This document shows positions 49,487 to 61,661 of a stretch of DNA of 64,000 nt, in pieces. The notes under the pieces are model-generated. The model saw only the letters and a program-made list of their open reading frames with translations. It was not told the origin of the DNA and did no database searches. Each line of letters starts with the position of its first letter. The first letter of the stretch is position 1. The translations under genes and the position numbers were made by a program. Source of the stretch: Balanoglossus misakiensis (lineage: Eukaryota > Hemichordata). The stretch is taken from positions 9,796,001 to 9,860,000 of the forward strand of contig CM082593.2 in NCBI GenBank assembly GCA_040954595.2, read 5' to 3'.

Positions 49487-50141
49487 TTATTACACCTCAC
49501 GTATTATACCGTATTCGTGATTGGCTGAGACGCGCTCACGTGATATAGAAAAAAAAGTGATATAACATGGTTAGAGTTGATAAAGCCCTGTCGCGTGCGC
49601 TGATATTGCCCGCTGGGTTGTTTTGATGTTCTGCGCGCGACTTCTGCGCGTTCCAAACTGTCGTTCAATGGCTTCCTCCACGATCAGTCAACTCTCGCAT
49701 CTATGGCTTCAAAGCGACACATAGGCTTAATACCTGTTCAACTGGACGATATTTTACTGCAAACGGGCAGTAAATACACCAAAATTGCAACCAACAGCGC
49801 AGTATTTTCAAAATAATCTAAGTTCGAAGTAGGTATCATATAATTCTTGGGAGATCGAGACATTTTACATTCTCAGCAACATACGACATATGGACGCGCG
49901 TCTACGTTCTTCTATGCTGCAGTGTATGTACGTTCAAATGTTCGGCGTAATAAAATTAATAACACATGATGCTCGGGCAACATCACGATTTGAAGCCTGC
50001 CCTCGGGCTGGTGATCTCTGACCACAATATTGATGATACCCTCGCCTGCGGCTCGGGCATCATCAATATTATGGTCAGAGATCACCATCCCTCGTGCAGG
50101 CTTCAAATCGTGATATTGCCCTCGCTATCATGTGTTATTAT
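49487..50141. mobile_element. 655-bp palindromic element inserted in the satellite at TTAA
   Basis: The satellite breaks inside a B monomer at TTAA (49483-49486) and resumes exactly in register after a second TTAA (50142-50145). A 4-bp TTAA duplication is the piggyBac hallmark. The termini begin TTATTACACC and, inverted, ATAATAACAC, so they match only partly. The right third is a hairpin with stems 49957-50037 and 50059-50140 and a 21-nt loop, rich in CCTCG/CGAGG. The left part resembles the element at 16519. No transposase is encoded; the frame on the minus strand across the hairpin is an artefact. Confidence 0.78.
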
Positions 50142-53100
50142 TTAAATGTAAATCCATAGGTTAATACGTGGCCAAAAGCACTCTAATTTGACATTGCTAA
50201 TGCAACGATGACATTGAATCTGATTCTTTGCATCTGGGCAAATGGCGAAGCAAGGTTGATGATGCATCAGGGTAGATAGTGATGCAATCACTTCACTTTG
50301 ACATGGGTATTAAATGCATATGGGGATTTCAAGTTGATGATAAATCCCTGGGTTAATACGTGTCCAAAAGCACTGTACTTTGACATTGCTAATGTAACGA
50401 TGACATTGAATCTGATTCTTTGCATCAGGGTAAATGGCGTAGCAAGCTTTATGATGCATCAGGGTAGATAGTGATGCAAACACTTCACTTTGACATGGGT
50501 ATTAAATGCATATGGGGATTTCAGGTTGTTGAAAAATCTGTGGGTTAATACGTGGCCAAAAGCACTGTACTTTGACATTGCTAATGCAATGATGACATTG
50601 AATCTGATTCTTTGCATCAGGGTAAATGGCGTAGCAAGCTTTATGATGCATCAGGGTAGATAGTGTTGCAAACACTTCACTTTGACATGGGTATAAAATG
50701 CCTACAGGGGGATTTAAAGTTGTCTGTAAATCCCTGGGTTAATACGTGTCCAAAAGCACTGTACTTTGACATTGCTAATGCAACGATGACATTGAATCTG
50801 ATTCTTTGCATCAGGGTAAATGGCGTAGCAAGCTTTATGATGCATCAGGGTAGATAGTGATGCAAACTATTCACTTTGTCATGGGTATTAAATGCATATG
50901 GGGATTTCAGGTTGTTGAAAAATCTGTGGGTTAATACGTGTCCAAAAGCACTGTACTTTGACATTGCTAATGCAACGATGACATTGAATCTCATTCTTTG
51001 CATCAGGGTAAATGGCGTAGCAAGCTTTATGACGCATCAGGGTAGATAGTGATGCAAACACTTCACTTTGACATGGGTATAAAAAGCCTACAGGGGGATT
51101 TAAAGTTGTCTGTAAATCCCTGGGTTAATACGTGTCCAAAAACACTGTACTTTGACATTGCTAATGCAGCGATGACATTGAATCTGATTCTTTGCATCAG
51201 GGTAAATGGCGAAGCAAGGTTGATTATGCATCAGGGTAGATAGTGATGCAAGCTCTGCACTTTGACATGGGTATAAAATGCCTACAGGGGGATTTAAAGT
51301 TGTCTGTAAATCCCTGGGTAAATACGTGGCTGAAAGCACTGTACTTTGACATTGCATATGCAATGGTGACATTGAATGGGATTCTTTGCATTAGGGCAAA
51401 TGGCGAAGCAAGCTCAATGATGCATCAGAGTAGATGGTGATGCAAACTCTGCACTTTCACATGGGTATTTAATGTTAAATGTAAATCCATAGGTTAATAC
51501 GTGGCCAAAAGCACTCTAATTTGACATTGCTAATGCAACGATGACATTGAATCTGATTCTTTGCATCTGGGCAAATGGCGAAGCAAGGTTGATGATGCAT
51601 CAGGGTAGATAGTGATGCAATCACTTCACTTTGACATGGGTATTAAATGCATATGGGGATTTCAAGTTGATGATAAATCCCTGGGTTAATACGTGTCCAA
51701 AAGCACTGTACTTTGACATTGCTAATGTAACGATGACATTGAATCTGATTCTTTGCATCAGGGTAAATGGCGTAGCAAGCTTTATGATGCATCAGGGTAG
51801 ATAGTGATGCAAACACTTCACTTTGACATGGGTATTAAATGCATATGGGGATTTCAGGTTGTTGAAAAATCTGTGGGTTAATACGTGTCGAAAAGCACTG
51901 TACTTTGACATTGCTAATGCAATGATGACATTGAATCTGATTCTTTGCATCAGGGTAAATGGCGTAGCAAGCTTTATGATGCATCAGGGTAGATAGTGTT
52001 GCAAACACTTCACTTTGACATGGGTATAAAATGCCTACAGGGGGATTTAAAGTTGTCTGTAAATCCCTGGGTTAATACGTGTCCAAAAGCACTGTACTTT
52101 GACATTGCTAATGCAACGATGACATTGAATCTGATTCTTTGCATCAGGGTAAATGGCGAAGCAAGGTTCATTATGCATCAGGGTAGATAGTGATGCAAGC
52201 TCTGCACTTTGACATGGGTATAAAATGCCTACAGGGGGATTTAAAGTTGTCTGTAAATCCCTGGGTTAATACGTGGCGGAAAGCACTGTACTTTGACATT
52301 GCATATGCAATGGTGACATTGAATGGGATTCTTTGCATTAGGGCAAATGGCGAAGCAAGCTCAATGATGCATCAGAGTAGATGGTGATGCAAACTCTGCA
52401 CTTTCACATGGGTATTTAATGTTAAATGTAAATCCATAGGTTAATACGTGGCCAAAAGCACTCTAATTTGACATTGCTAATGGAACGATGACATTGAATC
52501 TGATTCTTTGCATCAGGGCAAATGGCGAAGCAAGGTTGATGATGCATCAGGGTAGATAGTGATGCAATCACTTCACTTTGACATGGGTATTAAATGCATA
52601 TGGGGATTTCAAGTTGATGATAAATCCCTGGGTTAATACGTGTCCAAAAGCACTGTACTTTGACATTGCTAATGTAACGATGACATTGAATATGATTCTT
52701 TGCATCAGGGTAAATGGCCTAGCAAGCTTTATGATGCATCAGGGTAGATAGTGATGCAAACACTTCACTTTGACATGGGTATTAAATGCATATGGGGATT
52801 TCAGGTTGTTGAAAAATCTGTGGGTTAATACGTGTCGAAAAGCACTGTACTTTGACATTGCTAATGCAATGATGACATTGAATCTGATTCTTTGCATCAG
52901 GGTAAATGGCGAAGCAAGGTTGATGATGCATCAGGGTAGATAGTGATGCAAGCTCTGCACTTTGACATGGGTATAAAATGCCTACTGGGGGATTTAAAGT
53001 TGTCTGTAAATCCCTGGGTTAATACGTGGCGGAAAGCGCTGTACTTGGACATTGCATATGCAATGGTGACATTGAATGGGATTCTTTGCATTAGGGCAAA

Positions 53101-56100
53101 TGGCGTAGCAAGCTTTATGATGCATCAGGGTAGATAGTGATGCAAACACTTCACTTTGACATGGGTGTAAAATGCCTACAGGGGGATTTAAAGTTGTCTG
53201 TAAATCCCTGGGTTAATACGTGTCCAAAAGCACTGTACTTTGACATTGCTAATGCAACGATGACATTGAATCTGATTCTTTGCATCAGGGTAAATGGCGA
53301 AGCAAGGTTGATGATGCATCAGGGTAGATAGTGATGCAAGCTCTGCACTTTGACATGGGTATAAAATGTCTACTGGGGGATTTAAAGTTGTCTGTAAATC
53401 CCTGGGTTAATACGTGGCGGAAAGCACTGTACTTGGACATTGCATATGCAATGGTGACATTGAATGGGATTCTTTGCATTAGGGCAAATGGCGAAGCAAG
53501 CTCAATGATGCATCAGAGTAGATGGTGATGCAAACTCTGCACTTTCACATGGGTATTTAATGTTAAATGTAAATCCATAGGTTAATACGTGGCCAAAAGC
53601 ACTCTAATTTGACATTGCTAATGCAACGATGACATTGAATCTGATTCTTTGCATCAGGGCAAATGGCGAAGCAAGGTTGATGATGCATCAGGGTAGATAG
53701 TGATGCAATCGCTTTAATTTGACATGGGTATTAAATGCATATGGGGATTTCAAGTTGATGATAAATCCCTGGGTTAATACGTGTCCAAAAGCACTGTACT
53801 TTGACATTGCTAATGTAACGATGACATTGAATCTGATTCTTTGCATCAGGGTAAATGGCGTAGCAAGCTTTATGATGCATCAGGGTAGATAGTGATGCAA
53901 ACACTTCACTTTGACATGGGTATTAAATGCATATGGGGATTTCAGGTTGTTGAAAAATCTGTGGGTTAATTCGTGTCGAAAAGCACTGTACTTTGACATT
54001 GCTAATGCAATGATGACATTGAATCTGATTCTTTGCATCAGGGTAAATGGCGTAGCAAGCTTTATGATGCATCAGGGTAGATAGTGTTGCAAACACTTCA
54101 CTTTGACATGGGTATAAAATGCCTACAGGGGGATTTACAGTTGTCTGTAAATCCCTGGGTTAATACGTGTCCAAAAGCACTGTACTTTGACATTGCTAAT
54201 GCAACGATGACATTGAATCTGATTCTTTGCATCAGGGTAAATGGCGAAGCAAGGTTGATTATGCATCAGGGTAGATAGTGATGCAAGCTCTGCACTTTGA
54301 CATGGGTATAAAATGCCTACAGGGGGATTTAAAGTTGTCTGTAAATCCCTGGGTTAATACGTGGCGGAAAGCACTGTACTTTGACATTGCATATGCAATG
54401 GAGACATTGAATGGGATTCTTTGCATTAGGGCAAATGGCGAAGCAAGCTCAATGATGCATCAGAGTAGATGGTGATGCAAACTCTGCACTTTCACATGGG
54501 TATTTAATGTTAAATGTAAATCCATAGGTTAATACGTGGCCAAAAGCACTCTAATTTGACATTGCTAATGCAACGATGACATTGAATCTGATTCTTTGCA
54601 TCAGGGCAAATGGCGAAGCAAGGTTGATGATGCATCAAGGTAGATAGTGATGCAATCACTTCACTTTGACATGGGTATTAAATGCATATGGGGATTTCAA
54701 GTTGATGATAAATCCCTGGGTTAATACGTGTCCAAAAGCACTGTACTTTGACATTGCTAATGTAACGATGACATTGAATATGATTCTTTGCATCAGGGTA
54801 AATGGCGTAGCAAGCTTTATGATGCATCAGGGTAGATAGTGATGCAAACACTTCACTTTGACATGGGTATTAAATGCATATGGGGATTTCAGGTTGTTGA
54901 AAAATCTGTGGGTTAATACGTGTCGAAAAGCACTGTCCTTTGACATTGCTAATGCAATGATGACATTGAATCTGATTCTTTGCATCAGGGTAAATGGCGT
55001 AGCAAGCTTTATGATGCATCAGGGTAGATAGTGTTGCAAACACTTCACTTTGACATGGGTATAAAATGCCTACAGGGGGATTTACAGTTGTCTGTAAATC
55101 CCTGGGTTAATACGTGTCCAAAAGCACTGTACTTTGACATTGCTAATGCAACGATGACATTGAATCTGATTCTTTGCATCAGGGTAAATGGCGAAGCAAG
55201 GTTGATTATGCATCAGGGTAGATAGTGATGCAAGCTCTGCACTTTGACATGGGTATAAAATGCCTACAGGGGGATTTAAAGTTGTCTGTAAATCCCTGGG
55301 TTAATACGTGGCGGAAAGCACTGTACTTTGACATTGCATATGCAATGGAGACATTGAATGGGATTCTTTGCATTAGGGCAAATGGCGAAGCAAGCTCAAT
55401 GATGCATCAGAGTAGATGGTGATGCAAACTCTGCACTTTCACATGGGTATTTAATGTTAAATGTAAATCCATAGGTTAATACGTGGCCAAAAGCACTCTA
55501 ATTTGACATTGCTAATGCAACGATGACATTGAATCTGATTCTTTGCATCAGGGCAAATGGCGAAGCAAGGTTGATGATGCATCAAGGTAGATAGTGATGC
55601 AATCACTTCACTTTGACATGGGTATTAAATGCATATGGGGATTTCAAGTTAATGATAAATCCCTGGGTTAATACGTGTCCAAAAGCACTGTACTTTGACA
55701 TTGCTAATGTAACGATGACATTGAATATGATTCTTTGCATCAGGGTAAATGGCGTAGCAAGCTTTATGATGCATCAGGGTAGATAGTGATGCAAACACTT
55801 CACTTTGACATGGGTATTAAATGCATATGGGGATTTCAGGTTGTTGAAAAATCTGTGGGTTAATACGTGTCGAAAAGCACTGTCCTTTGACATTGCTAAT
55901 GCAATGATGACATTGAATCTGATTCTTTGCATCAGGGTAAATGGCGTAGCAAGCTTTATGATGCATCAGGGTAGATAGTGATGCAAACACTTCACTTTGA
56001 CATGGGTGTAAAATGCCTACAGGGGGATTTAAAGTTGTCTGTAAATCCCTGGGTTAATACGTGTCCAAAAGCACTGTACTTTGACATTGCTAATGCAACG

Positions 56101-59100
56101 ATGACATTGAATCTGATTCTTTGCATCAGGGTAAATGGCGAAGCAAGGTTGATGATGCATCAGGGTAGATAGTGATGCCAGCTCTGCACTTTGACATGGG
56201 TATAAAATGCCTACTGGGGGATTTAAAGTTGTCTGTAAATCCCTGGGTTAATACGTGGCGGAAAGCACTGTACTTTGACATTGCATATGCAATGGTGACA
56301 TTGAATGGGATTCTTTGCATTAGGGCAAATGGCGAAGCAAGCTCAATGATGCATCAGAGTAGATGGTGATGCAAACTCTGCACTTTCACATGGGTATTTA
56401 ATGTTAAATGTAAATCCATAGGTTAATACGTGGCCAAAAGCACTCTAATTTGACATTGCTAATGCAACGATGACATTGAATCTGATTCTTTGCATCAGGG
56501 CAAATGGCGAAGCAAGGTTGATGATGCATCAGGGTAGATAGTGATGCAATCACTTCAATTTGACATGGGTATTAAATGCATATGGGGATTTCAAGTTGAT
56601 GATAAATCCCTGGGTTAATACGTGTCCAAAAGCACTGTACTTTGACATTGCTAATGTAACGATGACATTGAATCTGATTCTTTGCATCAGGGTAAATGGC
56701 GTAGCAAGCTTTATGATGCATCAGGGTAGATAGTGATGCAAACACTTCACTTTGACATGGGTATTAAATGCATATGGGGATTTCAGGTTGTTGAAAAATC
56801 TGTGGGTTAATACGTGTCGAAAAGCACTGTCCTTTGACATTGCTAATGCAATGATGACATTGAATCTGATTCTTTGCATCAGGGTAAATGGCGTAGCAAG
56901 CTTTATGATGCATCAGGGTAGATAGTGTTGCAAACACTTCACTTTGACATGGGTATAAAATGCCTACAGGGGGATTTACAGTTGTCTGTAAATCCCTGGG
57001 TTAATACGTGTCCAAAAGCACTGTACTTTGACATTGCTAATGCAACGATGACATTGAATCTGATTCTTTGCATCAGGGTAAATGGCGAAGCAAGGTTGAT
57101 TATGCATCAGGGTAGATAGTGATGCAAGCTCTGCACTTTGACATGGGTATAAAATGCCTACAGGGGGATTTAAAGTTGTCTGTAAATCCCTGGGTTAATA
57201 CGTGGCGGAAAGCACTGTACTTTGACATTGCATATGCAATGGAGACATTGAATGGGAGTCTTTGCATTAGGGCAAATGGCGAAGCAAGCTCAATGATGCA
57301 TCAGAGTAGATGGTGATGCAAACTCTGCACTTTCACATGGGTATTTAATGTTAAATGTAAATCCATAGGTTAATACGTGGCCAAAAGCACTCTAATTTGA
57401 CATTGCTAATGCAACGATGACATTGAATCTGATTCTTTGCATCAGGGCAAATGGCGAAGCAAGGTTGATGATGCATCAAGGTAGATAGTGATGCAATCAC
57501 TTCACTTTGACATGGGTATTAAATGCATATGGGGATTTCAAGTTAATGATAAATCCCTGGGTTAATACGTGTCCAAAAGCACTGTACTTTGACATTGCTA
57601 ATGTAACGATGACATTGAATATGATTCTTTGCATCAGGGTAAATGGCGTAGCAAGCTTTATGATGCATCAGGGTAGATAGTGATGCAAACACTTCACTTT
57701 GACATGGGTATTAAATGCATATGGGGATTTCAGGTTGTTGAAAAATCTGTGGGTTAATACGTGTCGAAAAGCACTGTCCTTTGACATTGCTAATGCAATG
57801 ATGACATTGAATCTGATTCTTTGCATCAGGGTAAATGGCGTAGCAAGCTTTATGATGCATCAGGGTAGATAGTGATGCAAACACTTCACTTTGACATGGG
57901 TGTAAAATGCCTACAGGGGGATTTAAAGTTGTCTGTAAATCCCTGGGTTAATACGTGTCCAAAAGCACTGTACTTTGACATTGCTAATGCAACGATGACA
58001 TTGAATCTGATTCTTTGCATCAGGGTAAATGGCGAAGCAAGGTTGATGATGCATCAGGGTAGATAGTGATGCCAGCTCTGCACTTTGACATGGGTATAAA
58101 ATGCCTACTGGGGGATTTAAAGTTGTCTGTAAATCCCTGGGTTAATACGTGGCGGAAAGCACTGTACTTTGACATTGCATATGCAATGGTGACATTGAAT
58201 GGGATTCTTTGCATTAGGGCAAATGGCGAAGCAAGCTCAATGATGCATCAGAGTAGATGGTGATGCAAACTCTGCACTTTCACATGGGTATTTAATGTTA
58301 AATGTAAATCCATAGGTTAATACGTGGCCAAAAGCACTCTAATTTGACATTGCTAATGCAACGATGACATTGAATCTGATTCTTTGCATCAGGGCAAATG
58401 GCGAAGCAAGGTTGATGATGCATTAGGGTAGATAGTGATGCAATCACTTCAATTTGACATGGGTATTAAATGCATATGGGGATTTCAAGTTGATGATAAA
58501 TCCCTGGGTTAATACGTGTCCAAAAGCACTGTACTTTGACATTGCTAATGTAACGATGACATTGAATCTGATTCTTTGCATCAGGGCAAATGGCGAAGCA
58601 AGGTTGATGATGCATCAGGGTAGATAGTGATGCAATCACTTCACTTTGACATGGGTATTAAATGCACATGGGGATTTCAGGTTGTTGAAAAATCTGTGGG
58701 TTAATACGTGTCCAAAAGCACTGTACTTTGACATTGCTAATGCAACGATGACATTGAATCTGATTCTTTGCATCAGGGTAAATGGCGTAGCAAGCTTTAT
58801 GATGCATCAGGGTAGATAGTGATGCAAACACTTCACTTTGACATGGGTATTAAATGCATATGGGGATTTCAGGTTGTTGAAAAATCTGTGGGTTAATACG
58901 TGTCGAAAAGCACTGTACTTTGACATTGCTAATGCAATGATGACATTGAATCTGATTCTTTGCATTAGGGTAAATGGCGTAGCAAGCTTTATGATGCATC
59001 AGGGTAGATAGTGTTGCAAACACTTTACTTTGACATGGGTATAAAATGCCTACAGGGGGATTTAAAGTTGTCTTTAAATCCCTGGGTTAATACGTGTCCA

Positions 59101-59995
59101 AAAGCACTGTACTTTGACATTGTTAATGCAACGATGACATTGAATCTGATTCTTTGCATCATGGTAAATGGCGAAGCAAGGTTGATTATGCATCAGGGTA
59201 GATAGTGATGCAAGCTCTGCACTTTGACATGGGTATAAAATGCCTACAGGGGGATTTAAAGTTGTCTGTAAATCCCTGGGTTAATACGTGGCGGAAAGCA
59301 CTGTACTTTGACATTGCATATGCAATGGTGACATTGAATGGGATTCTTTGCATTAGGGCAAATGGCGAAGCAAGCTCAATGATGCATCAGAGTAGATGGT
59401 GATGCAAACTCTGCACTTTCACATGGGTATTTAATGTTAAATGTAAATCCATAGGTTAATACGTGGCCAAAAGCACTCTAATTTGACATTGCTAATGCAA
59501 CGATGACATTGAATCTGATTCTTTGCATCAGGGCAAATGGCGAAGCAAGGTTGATGATGCATCAAGGTAGATAGTGATGCAATCACTTCACTTTGACATG
59601 GGTATTAAATGCATATGGGGATTTCAAGTTGATGATAAATCCCTAGGTTAATACGTGTCCAAAAGCACTGTACTTTGACATTGCTAATGTAACGATGACA
59701 TTGAATATGATTCTTTGCATCAGGGTAAATGGCGTAGCAAGCTTTATGATGCATCAGGGTAGATAGTGATGCAAACACTTCACTTTGACATGGGTATTAA
59801 ATGCATATGGGGATTTCAGGTTGTTGAAAAATCTGTGGGTTAATACGTGTCGAAAAGCACTGTACTTTGACATTGCTAATGCAATGATGACATTGAATCT
59901 GATTCTTTGCATCAGGGTAAATGGCGTAGCAAGCTTTATGATGCATCAGGGTAGATAGTGATGCAAACACTTCACTTTGACATGGGTATTAAATG
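50142..59995. repeat. satellite array, block 2
   Basis: It continues block 1 in register. A clean 947-bp pentamer is E 54086-54279, A 54280-54473, B 54474-54648, C 54649-54840, D 54841-55032. Successive pentamers at 54086, 55033, 55980 and 56927 are very alike. A six-monomer 1139-bp version starts near 57874, and another lies in block 1 near 46026. Confidence 0.95.
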
Positions 59996-60102
59996 AACAT
60001 TCTAAAGACTGGCAAGCACCTGAAAAGCATGACGCAAGGAGGTCTCGGAGGTTCTAATATACAACTGGTAACAGTCACTAGACCATCTACCTAAGTACTG
60101 AA

Positions 60103-61350
60103 TTAGGTGGGTCGCTGTCTGCCCGAGCAATTGCCCTGGGCTTTGCTGTGGTCGCCGGAGAAGCAGATGGAACAGCAATGGGCGAAGGAACAGTTATCTT
60201 TTTTACAACCCGTGGGCGAATTGAAATTATTGCAGAGTTCTTTATCCTGATGGAAAACGCGGGGACGTCCCTGTCGGTCCTGTGATGGCGGTTGCGGTGG
60301 TGCGGAGATGGAGTTAACCGATTTCCTGCTGCCCGGAGCGAGTTGCGGACATATCTCGGTAGCGTGGGCTACACTTCCGCACAGGTTGCACAGCACTGCT
60401 CGCATGCCGGAGAAAATAGAACAATATAAAGTAGTGTCCCGGCGAGACCAATCCACTTTTATGTTATGGTTTTGCAGCAAAGCCGAGGCCCTAGCGGAAA
60501 ATGCACGAAGGTACTCATAAAAGGCCAAGCCACTAAAACGACGCGACATGTCGACTACATCTCGTTGGTATGCGTCCAGTTCTTCACGGCGATTCGGATA
60601 AACCTCGCACATAACATTTTTATAAACCGAAAAGGCTAGAATGAATTCTTGGATTGTAAGCGAGCGATGAACTCGAGTGTCGTGTAAAGGTCGCAGCGAC
60701 AGGGCCTCGTCGCCGATAACGATGTGACGCTGGCTATCGTTGAAGCTGTACCCCGGAATGAGCAGGCATGCCAAATTGACGTCCTTACCTGCGAGAATAT
60801 CTCGACGAAGGGAGGGTGATACCAGTTCGACGTGCGGTAAATTTTCCGAGGAAATACCGCGAGAACGGAGCAGGTCATTGGTAGCGCCAGAATGGTTGTT
60901 GTTAGTGGCCGAGCCGCGGCCGCCATCTTGGAAAGCGTTGGTGTGTACGTTTTGCTCCATAGGCGGATGTGACGTCACCGACGATGACGTCATGGGTGCG
61001 TTGTTGCTGAACCCTGGATTTTGCTGTTCCAAAACTAAGCGCGTCAGGTTGTTGACAGAGTCTTGCAGAGATGTAAACATGGAAGTAGTTACATAATTGT
61101 TTTGCTGCTCTTGCCTACTGCCTTGGGGGACGTCGGAAAAATCAGGAGAGGAACGACGATCGGCTGGAACCTCGTTGTTGTAGCCCTGAACAGAAGTCGC
61201 ACAGTTCTCAGTGACCAGTCTATTCAGATCGGTGGTACTCTGCGACGCAGGCATGGCATCCGGTGTCGCTGAAGAACGGGATTGAGCTCGGGTAGTCGGT
61301 CTGACGTACGGCTGAGCTGTTGGGACTCGTGATCGACGTCTGGCGGGCAT
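60103..61350 (-). CDS. Gag-like zinc-finger protein of a retroelement (415 aa)
   Basis: This is an intact single frame from ATG at 61350 (A at -3, start MPARRRSRVP) to TAA at 60103-60105. Upstream in-frame codons contain no other ATG, so this start is preferred. The N-terminus is basic, then low-complexity and Q/N/S-rich with a short helical segment (SLQDSVNNLTRLVLEQQ). A conserved-looking middle region (about 165-315) includes SLTIQEFILAFSVYKNVMCE and a tyrosine/arginine-rich helix region. Three zinc motifs follow: a CCHC knuckle (CX2CX4HX4C, about 321-334), a CCCH finger (CX8CX4CX3H, about 373-391) and CX2CX4HX6C (about 393-408). This order is typical of Gag-type proteins in DIRS-like and related tyrosine-recombinase retroelements of marine animals. 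It probably binds element RNA. The protein ends soon after the last finger, with no polymerase downstream. Confidence 0.72.
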   Translation of the reverse strand: MPARRRSRVPTAQPYVRPTTRAQSRSSATPDAMPASQSTTDLNRLVTENCATSVQGYNNEVPADRRSSPDFSDVPQGSRQEQQNNYVTTSMFTSLQDSVNNLTRLVLEQQNPGFSNNAPMTSSSVTSHPPMEQNVHTNAFQDGGRGSATNNNHSGATNDLLRSRGISSENLPHVELVSPSLRRDILAGKDVNLACLLIPGYSFNDSQRHIVIGDEALSLRPLHDTRVHRSLTIQEFILAFSVYKNVMCEVYPNRREELDAYQRDVVDMSRRFSGLAFYEYLRAFSARASALLQNHNIKVDWSRRDTTLYCSIFSGMRAVLCNLCGSVAHATEICPQLAPGSRKSVNSISAPPQPPSQDRQGRPRVFHQDKELCNNFNSPTGCKKDNCSFAHCCSICFSGDHSKAQGNCSGRQRPT

Positions 61351-61524
61351 TTTTCTTCGGTTAGAACACGTAACGACGAAGAATGAAAGCACAGGTTGAA
61401 ATGGAGGAGTTACGTAGTAAATAAAGGCGACGTGACCTGGCTCAAGCAGAGAACTGAATGAATGAAAGAAAGAATGGGGAAACAAAGGACGGCCAGTCTG
61501 ACGCTAAGGGCCGTGTGCACAGGC

Positions 61525-61590
61525 CAAGCTGATTGGTCAGAAACGAAGCAAGTAAAGGTCAGCACCAACGGCGCTGATTGGTCGCGGAAA
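61525..61590 (-). promoter_or_regulatory. paired CCAAT (NF-Y type) boxes upstream of the Gag-like gene
   Basis: GCTGATTGGTC occurs twice (near 61529 and 61575), which reads GACCAATCAGC on the gene's strand, a strong CCAAT-box context. They lie about 180-230 bp upstream of the start codon, a normal promoter position. No TATA box is evident. Confidence 0.45.
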
Positions 61591-61661
61591 TGGAGGTGGG
61601 GCTAGTGAAGACCACCTCGGTGTGTTCACAAAAAGCATCTGTGATACAACACAGATTTTAC

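Larger units (their letters stand above)
59996..61661 (-). mobile_element. Gag-only retroelement fragment inserted in the satellite (1.67 kb)
   Basis: Satellite sequence stops after GGTATTAAATG (59995) and resumes at TTAATACGTGTCG (61662), a different point of the D monomer, so about 36 bp (or whole repeats plus 36 bp) were lost. The insert holds one minus-strand Gag-like gene, an upstream GC-rich leader and only 107 bp after the stop codon. No reverse transcriptase, RNase H or recombinase is present. It is either a non-autonomous element or a copy cut off at its 3' side. A 7-bp inverted pair, ATCTGTG/CACAGAT, lies at its 5' edge (about 61637-61656). Confidence 0.75.

Noticed and set aside
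49912-50106. Minus-strand 64-codon frame across the hairpin in the satellite insertion
   Set aside because: It lies on both arms of a palindrome and is explained by the inverted structure. No start context or domain is present.
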